From positions 1-38,056 of the forward strand of contig NZ_LNDC01000018.1 in the NCBI RefSeq assembly GCF_001870905.1: a stretch of DNA of 38,056 bases. Direction: 5' to 3'. This stretch comes from Geitlerinema sp. PCC 9228 (GTDB taxonomy: Bacteria; Cyanobacteriota; Cyanobacteriia; Cyanobacteriales; PCC-9228). Of this stretch, positions 16,862 through 23,955 are shown piece by piece; position 1 is the stretch's first letter, and every line of letters starts with the position of its first letter. Both the position numbers and the translations under genes were made by a program. The notes under the pieces were generated by a model that made no database searches, had not been told where the DNA came from, and was given only the letters and a program-made list of their open reading frames with translations.

Positions 16862-17293
16862 CTATCGATTGAGAAATCCCCCAGCTGGATGGCCCCGTTT
16901 TCCTCGCCGCATCCGGCGACCGCGATCGCTACGGCGACCTCCGTTTCTCCCAAACAACTGACGATTGGGAACATGCTCCGGCTGGGAATTATCCAAATAA
17001 TCTCGAACGGCGGCTTCGGGATCGGTTTTTGCTGTGGCGATTGGCTGAATTCCCCGACTTTGCAGGTGGCGTTGCAATCCCCAACCAAAGTTGCGAGCAA
17101 GTAACGCTTGGATGCCGTCGAGGGGGTGGTTGGCTTGGGGAGACGTTTCGTGGAAAGATTGTTGGGGAGATAGTTCTAAAAACTGTTGGTCGCGAATTTC
17201 TCCGTTCTCGCACTCGTAAACCCAAAACCGGCGGCAATGTCCGGTATGCGCGGTAATTTGATGTTGGTTTTGGCTGGCAACGGCAATTTTCAT
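16862..17293 (-). CDS. NifX/NafY-like protein (dinitrogenase FeMo-cofactor domain)
   Basis: The 143-residue protein begins MKIAVASQNQHQITAHTGHC and contains FGWGLQRHLQSRGIQPIATAKTD, matching the NifX/NafY/NifB C-terminal domain (PF02579), which carries Fe-Mo cofactor precursors in nitrogenase assembly. Many such genes sit in genomes without nitrogenase and their role is then unknown. No other nif gene is in the window. The last 30 residues are very rich in Arg and Gly, possibly a basic tail. The start ATG 17293 overlaps by 4 bases the stop of an upstream open frame (17290-17541). Confidence 0.8.
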   Translation of the reverse strand: MKIAVASQNQHQITAHTGHCRRFWVYECENGEIRDQQFLELSPQQSFHETSPQANHPLDGIQALLARNFGWGLQRHLQSRGIQPIATAKTDPEAAVRDYLDNSQPEHVPNRQLFGRNGGRRSDRGRRMRRGKRGHPAGGFLNR

Positions 17294-17541
17294 GATTTCC
17301 CTCCTAGGTGAGGAAAGTTTGCAAGTGGCACCAGTACGGATACAGTAGGCGAGACGATTTCTCTAGGAAAGCCGCAGCACGGAGAGTGCCACAATGGGGA
17401 AGCAGCCTGGGTTGTCATTTTGCAAGCAGGAAGGTGAAATTGCGTCTCACGTACTGGCTGTACTCGCTGCCACTGCAAACCGTTGGCAAGCAGGACAGAA
17501 GCTTCTATCCCTGCTTGCGTGAAACTGATAATGATTCTCAT
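17290..17541 (-). CDS. Doubtful 83-residue ORF overlapping the NifX-like gene
   Basis: An open frame starts at ATG 17541 (MRIIISFTQAG) and its stop overlaps the next start as ATGA, a pattern of translational coupling. However, I recognise no family, and its first codons coincide with a Fur/Zur-like box (17526-17540). The AGGA before the start is only one base away. It may be a chance frame, with the region being a regulated leader instead. A reading on the opposite strand (17308-17562) is equally unconvincing. Confidence 0.25.
   Translation of the reverse strand: MRIIISFTQAGIEASVLLANGLQWQRVQPVRETQFHLPACKMTTQAASPLWHSPCCGFPREIVSPTVSVLVPLANFPHLGGKS
17526..17540. promoter_or_regulatory. Fur/Zur-type box
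   Basis: TGATAATGATTCTCA matches the 7-1-7 inverted repeat TGATAATNATTATCA known for cyanobacterial Zur and Fur-family sites, with one mismatch. It lies 233 bp upstream of the NifX-like start and 134 bp upstream of the plus-strand gene at 17674, so it could control either. Metal-dependent regulation is inferred only. Confidence 0.45.
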
Positions 17542-17673
17542 GTCCTATTTATTACTTTATAGCGATTAAGGAAAAATGTCAATCTCTCTAGCCAAATTAG
17601 GAAAAAATTGGGTTGGCAAAATCCCTACACAGCCGGCAAACTAGAAAACAAAGTTCTTTAAACCAAAGTTCCC
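17541..17673. other. Spacer upstream of the coiled-coil gene
   Basis: This AT-rich spacer should hold the promoter of the gene at 17674. No clear -35/-10 pair is seen. With the doubtful ORF at 17290-17541 set aside, the gene-free stretch is 17294-17673. Confidence 0.35.
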
Positions 17674-18075
17674 ATGAGGGTTCGCCATCTCAAACCTTGG
17701 CAAAGGGCGATCGCGATGGGATTGGCGTGGCTAGTAGCGATCGCTATCATTATCGGCAACGCCAAAGCAGAAGCATCGGCCTTAGAATCGCGCCTTTCCC
17801 GCCTGGAAAACACTGTTTTTTCCCTGCGATCGCAAATTAGCAGTCTAGAACGAGAAATCCGCCATCTGCAGCGCCAGCAACGCAGCAACCAACCACCACC
17901 AACCACCACCCCCCAACCATCCCCCAACCGCAACATACCGCCATCGGATATTCGCGACGACCCCATGTTCGACCGCCTAGCCACTCTCGCCATCGAACTC
18001 AAACAACGTCTGAATAAATTAGAAAATCGGGTGGAAACCCTGGAAAATGAGCTCGATATTGATGCTCAGAGATAG
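17674..18075 (+). CDS. Membrane-anchored coiled-coil protein of unknown function
   Basis: The 133-residue protein has a basic start, a hydrophobic segment (about 10-29, AIAMGLAWLVAIAIIIGNA) that is a signal anchor, a heptad-rich coiled coil (about 36-70), a Pro/Thr/Gln linker with PPPTTTP (about 73-93), and a second coiled coil near the C-terminus (about 107-128). Similar small proteins are found across cyanobacteria, as far as I recall, but have no assigned function. The start ATG 17674 sits right after a spacer and gives a good signal. It is probably anchored in the plasma membrane and exposed to the periplasm. Confidence 0.78.
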   Translation: MRVRHLKPWQRAIAMGLAWLVAIAIIIGNAKAEASALESRLSRLENTVFSLRSQISSLEREIRHLQRQQRSNQPPPTTTPQPSPNRNIPPSDIRDDPMFDRLATLAIELKQRLNKLENRVETLENELDIDAQR

Positions 18076-18089
18076 TATAGGCGTGTACC

Positions 18090-18170
18090 GAGCGTACCGA
18101 GGGTGGGAGATTAGGAGATTTAGGAAATAAATTTATTTTTGTCTCCCATGTCTCCATGCTCAGCACGCTC
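18090..18170. repeat. Large imperfect palindrome between convergent genes
   Basis: The left arms GAGCGT, GAG and GGGAGA (18090-18110) pair in order with TCTCCC (18142-18147), CTC (18159-18161) and ACGCTC (18165-18170). The loop is AT-rich with an A/T run. It sits between two convergent genes, so it probably acts as a two-way terminator and may be a MITE-like repeat of the GGGAGA type. Confidence 0.55.
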
Positions 18171-18178
18171 AGTATGCC

Positions 18179-18817
18179 CTACTTAACAAACACCGTCAAA
18201 ACCACCGGTCCCAACAACGTATAATGTCCTATCGTCTGCAAACCAGCTCCCAGTCCCATCTCTTCTCGCTTCGACAACCCGTAAAAGCGCATTTTTCCAG
18301 CAGCGGCTTGTAATTGAACTTGCTCTGTTTGCCGTTGCCAGACAAAATCCACCAGGTAGTAGCAACCGCCGGGTTTGAGAACTCGATGAACTTCCGAGAG
18401 AACTGGTTCGGGATGGGGATAGTGGAGAAAACTGATGGTATTGAAAACGGCGTCAAATTGGGCGGTGGTAGCTCGAATGGCTTCCGCACTGCCTTGGATG
18501 AAAATCAAACGCGGCGATGGGGTGGTGTCTTTTGAAAATCGCGGTTTGGAACGCCTGGCTTGGCGCAGCATTTCCGGTGATGGATCGATGCCAATGCCGT
18601 ATAGTTGGGGGTAGCGCTCGCTCAAACGTCGCAGCAACCGTCCGGTACCGCATCCCAAATCCAAGACTTGAGGCGTTTCCGGCAAGTCTACATACGCTAG
18701 CAGCCGTTGGTGGATGGCTTGGTAAAAGACTGTGGGAAACAGGCGGTCGTAAAATGGTGCCCAGCGATTGAAAAGTTCTATTTTCTGTTGTTGTTCTTGG
18801 TTGGTGGTAGCAGACAT
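18179..18817 (-). CDS. Class I SAM-dependent methyltransferase (UbiE-like)
   Basis: The 212-residue protein has SAM motif I VLDLGCGTGRLL (near 55-66), the acidic loop after GIGIDPS, and VLKPGGCYYLVDFVW. It begins with an N-terminal helix FNRWAPFYDRLFP typical of UbiE/COQ5-like enzymes. The substrate is not shown. It may act on a quinone, lipid or other small molecule. The gene is convergent with the coiled-coil gene, and no operon partner is obvious. The start ATG 18817 has no strong Shine-Dalgarno sequence but yields the standard N-terminus. Confidence 0.85.
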   Translation of the reverse strand: MSATTNQEQQQKIELFNRWAPFYDRLFPTVFYQAIHQRLLAYVDLPETPQVLDLGCGTGRLLRRLSERYPQLYGIGIDPSPEMLRQARRSKPRFSKDTTPSPRLIFIQGSAEAIRATTAQFDAVFNTISFLHYPHPEPVLSEVHRVLKPGGCYYLVDFVWQRQTEQVQLQAAAGKMRFYGLSKREEMGLGAGLQTIGHYTLLGPVVLTVFVK

Positions 18818-18981
18818 AGGTATTGGCTGGTTGGCAATGGTTGAATTTGGTCAAGCTCTAGAAAAAATTGTACTCGTTCTGGCAGAATAAATTGGATCCT
18901 AATTAGCAGTTGCTCGCGATCGCGCTAACCTGTACGCTATTTGGCAAAACGAATATCAATTGTTTGCACGCTAAGCCATTT

Positions 18982-19335
18982 ATGAACGAATTCACAGACT
19001 TTCTCAAACACAAATTTGCTTTCGTAGCCATTGGAGAATTTCAACCAGGCAAATTTGAAGAGGCAAAGGAACTCTACTCCCAAGCAGTTTCCACCTACAT
19101 GCAAGGGTTTCAAGGAGCGTACTTGCTGCAAAAACCCGGTACCGACAAAGGCATCGCCGTCATTTTTTGGGATAGCCTGGAAAACATGCAAGCCAACGAA
19201 AACGAAGAGTACCAGAAAATTCTGCAAAAAATGAATCCTTTGTTTGCCTGCGCGCCAGAAACCGATGTGTACGAACTGGTGAGCGAGATTCCCCCCTCAC
19301 AACCGCACAGTCGCGAACCAGACCATACCGTCTAG
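18982..19335 (+). CDS. ABM/dimeric alpha-beta-barrel-like small protein
   Basis: The 117-residue protein looks like a monooxygenase-type (ABM) ferredoxin-like domain: FAFVAIGEFQPGKFEEAKELY, then FQGAYLLQKPG, then a strand IAVIFWDS and a helix with ENMQANENEEYQKILQ. These domains are small dimers found in quinol monooxygenases and heme-degrading or unrelated proteins, so the function is unknown. ATG 18982 is preferred because the longer frame from 18910 adds residues that do not look like the domain. The next gene begins about 45 bp downstream. Confidence 0.6.
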   Translation: MNEFTDFLKHKFAFVAIGEFQPGKFEEAKELYSQAVSTYMQGFQGAYLLQKPGTDKGIAVIFWDSLENMQANENEEYQKILQKMNPLFACAPETDVYELVSEIPPSQPHSREPDHTV

Positions 19336-19380
19336 CATGGGTGAAAGCAAAACAACAGCTATCGATTGTAGGGTGGGATT

Positions 19381-20337
19381 TTGGCAAACATCAACCAAAA
19401 CACAACCAATCCTTCGCACAATTCCCAATTAGGCAGGCAGCGAGATTGGATCTGGCGGGGATGGCAAATTCGCTATACGAGTTTGCCACCTCAATTCCCC
19501 ACCGAACAGACCCTGCCAATTCTCTTTTTACACGGATTTGGTGCCCAGTTGGGTCAGTGGCGTCGCAACCTGCTGCCTCTCAGCAAACGCCATCGCATCT
19601 ATGGGTTGGATTTTCTCGGGTTTGGAGGTTCGCAAAAAGCCCCAGCCAACTACAGTATCCCGTTTTGGGCGGAATTGGTGTACGATTTTTGGCAGACGTG
19701 GATTGGCGAACCAGTAGTTATCGTCGGTCATTCCTTGGGATCGGCGATTGCGCTGCGTGCGGTAGCCGATTTCCCGCATATGGCCCGTGGCTTGGCCATG
19801 GTGACTCTTCCCCAGGTAGAACCGGCACCGCGGTGGGTACAGGGATTGGTCAATATTTTGGCGACTCCCATCACCATTTTTCCCATCTTACAATTGGCAC
19901 GGCAGCCCTGGTTCCTGCGGCGATCGCTGTTGGGAATTTACCAGCGTCGGGAACTGGTAGACCAAGAGTTGGTCGATTTATTTGCCACTCCCCCGCGCGA
20001 TCGCGGTACCCTAGGCGTGTTAACCCGATTGGTGCGTGCCAGTAGCCAACCCAGTTACGGCAGTGCGGTAGCGCCTTTGCTCGCCCACGTTGGGGTGCCC
20101 ATCCTGCTACTATGGGGAAAATGCGATCGCGTGGTTCCCCTAGCGTCCGTGCGTCCGTACCTGCAACAAAATCCCCGGGTCCAACTTGTAGAAATTGACG
20201 GTGGCGGTCACTGCGTTTACGACGAACAAGCAGAAATCGTCAACCAAACCCTGCAAGCATGGCTCGAACGAGAACTTTTCCCAACCGCCAACCAGCAACC
20301 AAGGAGTGAGACAATCGATCGTGATGCGACAAATTAA
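19381..20337 (+). CDS. Alpha/beta hydrolase
   Basis: The 318-residue protein has the alpha/beta hydrolase core: oxyanion region LFLHGFGAQLGQW, nucleophile elbow GHSLGS with its Ser, an acid in KCDRVVP, and the His in GGGHCVYDE. It resembles cyanobacterial hydrolases of the esterase or haloalkane-dehalogenase type. The substrate is unknown. No in-frame ATG exists upstream because TAG lies at 19369, so TTG 19381 is the probable start, with AGGGTGGGA just before it. The 3' end overlaps the next gene by 14 bases, so the two are likely co-transcribed. Confidence 0.88.
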   Translation: MANINQNTTNPSHNSQLGRQRDWIWRGWQIRYTSLPPQFPTEQTLPILFLHGFGAQLGQWRRNLLPLSKRHRIYGLDFLGFGGSQKAPANYSIPFWAELVYDFWQTWIGEPVVIVGHSLGSAIALRAVADFPHMARGLAMVTLPQVEPAPRWVQGLVNILATPITIFPILQLARQPWFLRRSLLGIYQRRELVDQELVDLFATPPRDRGTLGVLTRLVRASSQPSYGSAVAPLLAHVGVPILLLWGKCDRVVPLASVRPYLQQNPRVQLVEIDGGGHCVYDEQAEIVNQTLQAWLERELFPTANQQPRSETIDRDATN

Positions 20338-20746
20338 CTTCCTGCTGATTTTCATCTTTTGCCTGGCCCTCGTTATTTTCGGCATTCGCAACACCGATCC
20401 CGTCACCATTCATCTGATTCCCGGTTTGGATATTCAACCTCCCCTCTCCATTGCCTTAATTCTTGCTTTGGGACTGGGTGCCGTGCTAGCCTGGATATTT
20501 AGCCTTTGGGTGCGCTTGCAACAAAGCTTGGAATCCCTACCCCAAAAACGCAAAATCAAAAAGCAAGAACAACGCATCCAACAGCAAGAAGAAAGCATTC
20601 AAACCCTCAAACAGGAATTGGAAAAAGTACAAGCCAACACCCAACCGCAGCTGCCTCCCGACGAATCCCAAAATAACGAGCCTTCCTCCCAAACCAACGC
20701 CACCGAACCAGCAGCTACAGAATCGCAAACACAGGCAACCCAGTAA
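20324..20746 (+). CDS. LapA/DUF1049-type membrane protein
   Basis: The 140-residue protein starts with a membrane helix MRQINFLLIFIFCLALVIFG, then a motif VTIHLIPG, a second helix (about 38-60), a basic coiled coil rich in Lys, Gln and Glu, and a Gln/Thr/Asn/Pro-rich tail. This is the LapA-domain plan: two membrane helices and a cytoplasmic coiled coil. E. coli LapA acts in lipopolysaccharide assembly. The role here is unknown. The ATG overlaps the hydrolase gene end, and the gap to scpA is 12 bases, so this gene may be in one operon with both. Confidence 0.82.
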   Translation: MRQINFLLIFIFCLALVIFGIRNTDPVTIHLIPGLDIQPPLSIALILALGLGAVLAWIFSLWVRLQQSLESLPQKRKIKKQEQRIQQQEESIQTLKQELEKVQANTQPQLPPDESQNNEPSSQTNATEPAATESQTQATQ

Positions 20747-20758
20747 TTTATACCTAGC

Positions 20759-21601
20759 ATGTCCAAAGCGCTGGGAATTCTGACCCAACTTTCTCAAAGC
20801 ATTTCGCAAATCATCGAACGCGCACAACGGGGAGAAATTGACCCCTGGGATGTGCGCGTCATCGAGGCGATTGACCGCTACCTCAGCCAGTTGGATTTTG
20901 CCACCCAAAGCGATTTAAGAGTTCAGGAGCAAGAACTTTCCCTCAGCGGTCAGGCTTTTTTGCAAGCCTCCATGCTGGTATTGCTGAAAGCCGACCGATT
21001 GGATTTGTTGGCAAGTTTGGAGGCGGAGGAAACCGAAGCAACAGCAGATGGGGAAGCGGAGTTAGATGCCACCGCCAACGGGAGCGAACCCTCCCTGCCA
21101 CCCCGTCTGGAAAAATACCTGCGCCGCCGCGGAGTGGCCCCCAAACCCCAAAAACGGCAAGCTTCTCTGGAAGAATTGCTGGCACAGCTGCAAAAAGTGG
21201 CGCAGGTGATGCAGGAAAAACCCCAAAAGCCGCGGCAAAAGCGCCGCAGCCACCGGCAAAATCGCCTGCGGACCGTCCAGTCTATTACGCGGCTGACCCA
21301 GGAAGAAAACGTAACCGAAACCGCCGCCGCCTTGGAAAAGTTTTTGCAGGAAAACTGGCCTTCCCTAGCAGCGGAAACTTCCTGGCTATCGTTGGAACAT
21401 CTTTTGCTGGCTTGGTCGCGGGGAAACGAAATGCAGGAGGAGAAAGTGCGGGTCTTTTGGGCCTTGTTGGTGCTATCGGCTCAGTCTAAAGTGGAGTTAT
21501 GGCAGGAACGTTTCTATGGGGATATACGCATGCGCTGGTTGGAGGCCCCGGTTTCTCAAAACCAGCGATCGCTGTCAGCTCCCCCATCCGCCTCCAAATA
21601 A
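20759..21601 (+). CDS. scpA: Segregation and condensation protein A
   Basis: ScpA is the kleisin subunit that bridges the heads of SMC and, with ScpB, condenses and segregates the chromosome. The 280-residue product shows the N-terminal kleisin segment, including EIDPWDVRVIEAIDRYL, and a long acidic and basic linker with poly-Arg stretch KRRSHRQNRLR. The C-terminal winged-helix-like segment is less clear. It is close to the length of cyanobacterial ScpA. The start ATG 20759 begins 12 bases after the LapA-like gene. Neither smc nor scpB is in this window. Confidence 0.85.
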   Translation: MSKALGILTQLSQSISQIIERAQRGEIDPWDVRVIEAIDRYLSQLDFATQSDLRVQEQELSLSGQAFLQASMLVLLKADRLDLLASLEAEETEATADGEAELDATANGSEPSLPPRLEKYLRRRGVAPKPQKRQASLEELLAQLQKVAQVMQEKPQKPRQKRRSHRQNRLRTVQSITRLTQEENVTETAAALEKFLQENWPSLAAETSWLSLEHLLLAWSRGNEMQEEKVRVFWALLVLSAQSKVELWQERFYGDIRMRWLEAPVSQNQRSLSAPPSASK

Positions 21602-21975
21602 AGCAAATGTAAATTTTCGGTAAGATTCTATAAAAATTTCGCCAAAAGAGACGGAATCAACCAAATTTTTGCTGCTGAAACCAGCAAGTTGTTTTAGAGT
21701 ATGATGGTAAAGCCTGAATTGGTTTTCCTGAAAGCAGTTCATCCCGCCTGGTTTTCCGGAAAACCACCAATGAAAAGTTCCAGCCAACTTAGCCGTCAAA
21801 ACGAAGGCGATCTACCACTTGCCGTTTCCAGTCGGATACGAGCAGCATGCTTGAATATGCTTGTATGCAACTCAACACCAGTTGCCGGTAGTTCGCTCGT
21901 TACTTGTTCAGGCTTGTGTAGGTTCATCAGAACGGTGTCTGCTGCTGAGCGGGAGTTGTTAGCGGGTAAGATCGA
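21602..21975. other. Spacer upstream of the nucleotidyltransferase gene
   Basis: No gene is supported. It contains a TATGAT -10-like box near 21700, a TTGCTG/CAGCAA hairpin near 21670-21690, and an 18-bp perfect palindrome at 21749-21766. A plus-strand frame over 21701-21979 has no family features. The promoter of the downstream gene is likely here. Confidence 0.4.
21749..21766. repeat. 18-bp perfect palindrome
   Basis: TGGTTTTCCGGAAAACCA reads the same on both strands with no spacer. A related half-site TTGGTTTTCC lies just upstream (about 21719-21728). It could be an operator for a dimeric regulator, or the base of a cruciform. No factor can be named. Confidence 0.5.
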
Positions 21976-23160
21976 ATGAAAGCCATGATTCTGGCAGCGG
22001 GGAAGGGTACCCGCGTTCGCCCCATTACCTATAATATTCCTAAACCCATGATTCCCATCCTGGAAAAGCCAGTGATGGAATTTTTGGTGGAATTGCTGCG
22101 CCAACACGGCTTCGACCAAATTATGGTCAATGTTAGCCACCTGGCGAGGGAAATTGAAAACTATTTCCGCGACGGCCAGCGATTTGGCGTGCAATTGGGA
22201 TACTCGTTTGAAGGGTACATTGACGAAAAAGGTACCCTGGTCGGGGAAGCCTTGGGATCGGCTGGCGGCATTCGTCGCATCCAAGATTTTCATCCCTTTT
22301 TCGACGATACGTTTGTGGTATTGTGCGGCGATGCGCTGATCGACTTGGATTTGAGTGCTGCGGTCAAGTGGCACCGGCAAAAAGGCGCGTTGGCTACGGT
22401 AATTCTCAAGCCAGTTCCCAAGGACCAAGTGTCCAGCTACGGCGTGGTATCCACAGACGAGGAAGGTAGAATTCAAGCATTTCAAGAAAAACCCCCGGTG
22501 GAAGAAGCCATCAGCACCGATATCAACACGGGAATTTATATTTTTGAACCGGAAATTGTGGACTACATTCCCTCCGGTCAAAAATACGATATCGGTGGCG
22601 AACTGTTTCCTAAGTTGGTGGAAATGGGTGCGCCTTTCTACGGTCTGAGTATGGACTTTCAGTGGGTGGATATTGGCAAAGTGCCGGATTACTGGCGCGC
22701 CATGTGTGGCGTTTTGCAAGGGGATATCCGCAACGTTCCTATTCCAGGTAAGTGCGTGGCACCAGGGGTTTACACGGGACTCAATGTAGCGGTGAACTGG
22801 GATAAGGTGGACATCCAAGGTCCGGTCTTTATCGGTGGTATGACCAAGATTGAGGATGGTGCCAAAATTATCGGTCCGGCGGCGATTGGTCCCAACTGCC
22901 AAATTTGCAGCGGTGCTACGGTGGAACGCAGTGTGATTTTTGAATATTCCCGGCTGGGTCCTGGTATCCGTTTGATGGACAAACTGGTCTTTGGACGTTA
23001 CTGCGTGGACAAAACCGGCGCTACCATCGACGTACAAGCGGCGGCTTTGGACTGGTTGATTACCGATGCGCGCCATACACGACCGACACCACCACCGGCA
23101 GAAGGCAAAGCGATCGCGGAATTGCTCAACGGAGAACCAGAAGAAGGGTTTTCTGGGTAA
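21976..23160 (+). CDS. Sugar-1-phosphate nucleotidyltransferase (mannose-1-phosphate guanylyltransferase type)
   Basis: The 394-residue protein has the N-terminal nucleotidyltransferase fold with LAAGKGTRVRPIT, KPMIPILEKP, a VVLCGDALID loop, the AFQEKP segment, and a C-terminal left-handed beta-helix of hexapeptide repeats from about 250 onward. This plan fits bacterial GDP-mannose or glucose-1-phosphate nucleotidyltransferases, enzymes that make activated sugars for polysaccharides. The base (GTP, ATP, TTP) cannot be fixed by eye. It ends before a hairpin (23170-23204) and a convergent methyltransferase gene. The start ATG 21976 opens straight into the first strand. Confidence 0.88.
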   Translation: MKAMILAAGKGTRVRPITYNIPKPMIPILEKPVMEFLVELLRQHGFDQIMVNVSHLAREIENYFRDGQRFGVQLGYSFEGYIDEKGTLVGEALGSAGGIRRIQDFHPFFDDTFVVLCGDALIDLDLSAAVKWHRQKGALATVILKPVPKDQVSSYGVVSTDEEGRIQAFQEKPPVEEAISTDINTGIYIFEPEIVDYIPSGQKYDIGGELFPKLVEMGAPFYGLSMDFQWVDIGKVPDYWRAMCGVLQGDIRNVPIPGKCVAPGVYTGLNVAVNWDKVDIQGPVFIGGMTKIEDGAKIIGPAAIGPNCQICSGATVERSVIFEYSRLGPGIRLMDKLVFGRYCVDKTGATIDVQAAALDWLITDARHTRPTPPPAEGKAIAELLNGEPEEGFSG

Positions 23161-23169
23161 GGAATGTCC

Positions 23170-23204
23170 CCAGGGGGAGGGAAAGCGATGCTTCCTCCTT
23201 CTGG
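23170..23204. terminator. Two-way terminator hairpin
   Basis: Stem elements CCAG/CTGG, GGAGG/CCTCC and AAGC/GCTT pair in order around loop GAT, between convergent genes ending at 23160 and 23228. Confidence 0.6.
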
Positions 23205-23227
23205 AAATGAGCGCTGTCTGTTGGAAA

Positions 23228-23878
23228 TTATTTGCGATCGGCGATCGCGGCGTAGAAGGGATCTCCCTGAAACAACCCCAGGTAAAACAACAAATTAGGA
23301 GTGGCAGAAGGTTCCGCGATCGCTTCTGGAGTGCCAAATCCACCGGCGTTTTGGAAATATCGTTTCACCAACTCCAAACGTTCGCGGTCGTCAGCTTCCC
23401 GCCAGGCAGCAATGGCCTTTTGATAAAACATGCGGTTGGAAAAACTCACAATCGCCACGCCACCAGGCACGAGAACTCGACGAATTTCGGCAAACACTTT
23501 TTCTGGATATTGCAAGTACTGCACGGAAACGGCGATCAAAACCGCATCAAACCTGGCATCGGCGAGGGGTAGCTGGGGATTGGCATTGAGGTCTTGCACG
23601 AAATAGCTGCTGAGTTGGGGATTTTTCGCCAGTTCCTCCCGATTCATGCCGTGACCCACCACTTCTGTGTAGGGAACATCCTCGGGAAGATGGGAAACCC
23701 AACTACTCATCAAATCCAACACCCGGCCGTGAGAGGGGATGCGATCGCGGTAGAGTTTCTTTAGGCGGTCAATGAACCCTTCATCCACGTGGGTAACAAA
23801 ACGGGGAAAGGCATAAAATTGACTGTCATCGCTGGGATCGAGTTGGTTGCGGTCTTGCGGTTGCAGCAGCATGGACAT
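23228..23878 (-). CDS. Class I SAM-dependent methyltransferase
   Basis: The 217-residue protein has RVLDLMSSWVSHLP in place of the usual GxGxG loop, then VVGHGMNREEL, the strand DAVLIAVSVQYLQYPEKVFAEI and VLVPGGVAIVSFSNRMF. It is a SAM-binding fold with an unusual motif I (DLMSSWVSH), as seen in a subgroup of cyanobacterial and algal methyltransferase-like proteins. The substrate is unknown. ATG 23878 is chosen; the open frame continues upstream to 24040 but overlaps the phytochrome gene. It lies 77 bp after the phytochrome stop on the same strand, so co-transcription is possible. Confidence 0.82.
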   Translation of the reverse strand: MSMLLQPQDRNQLDPSDDSQFYAFPRFVTHVDEGFIDRLKKLYRDRIPSHGRVLDLMSSWVSHLPEDVPYTEVVGHGMNREELAKNPQLSSYFVQDLNANPQLPLADARFDAVLIAVSVQYLQYPEKVFAEIRRVLVPGGVAIVSFSNRMFYQKAIAAWREADDRERLELVKRYFQNAGGFGTPEAIAEPSATPNLLFYLGLFQGDPFYAAIADRK

Positions 23879-23955
23879 CGAAGCAAAGGGCAGTACGTTT
23901 CCTAGTTTAGATCCAAATACATGCAAACAGTTAGCAACAAGACCGCGATCGCCAC

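Noticed and set aside
19341-20045. 234-residue plus-strand frame
   Set aside because: It overlaps the alpha/beta hydrolase in another frame; the hydrolase has the GHSLGS and other motifs.
21701-21979. 92-residue frame ending in an ATGA overlap with the nucleotidyltransferase start
   Set aside because: No family features and it spans the 18-bp palindrome. The overlap is a chance result of the frame.
21796-23343. 515-residue minus-strand open frame
   Set aside because: It lies opposite the nucleotidyltransferase gene, whose motifs are clear. The minus-strand protein has no recognisable domain.
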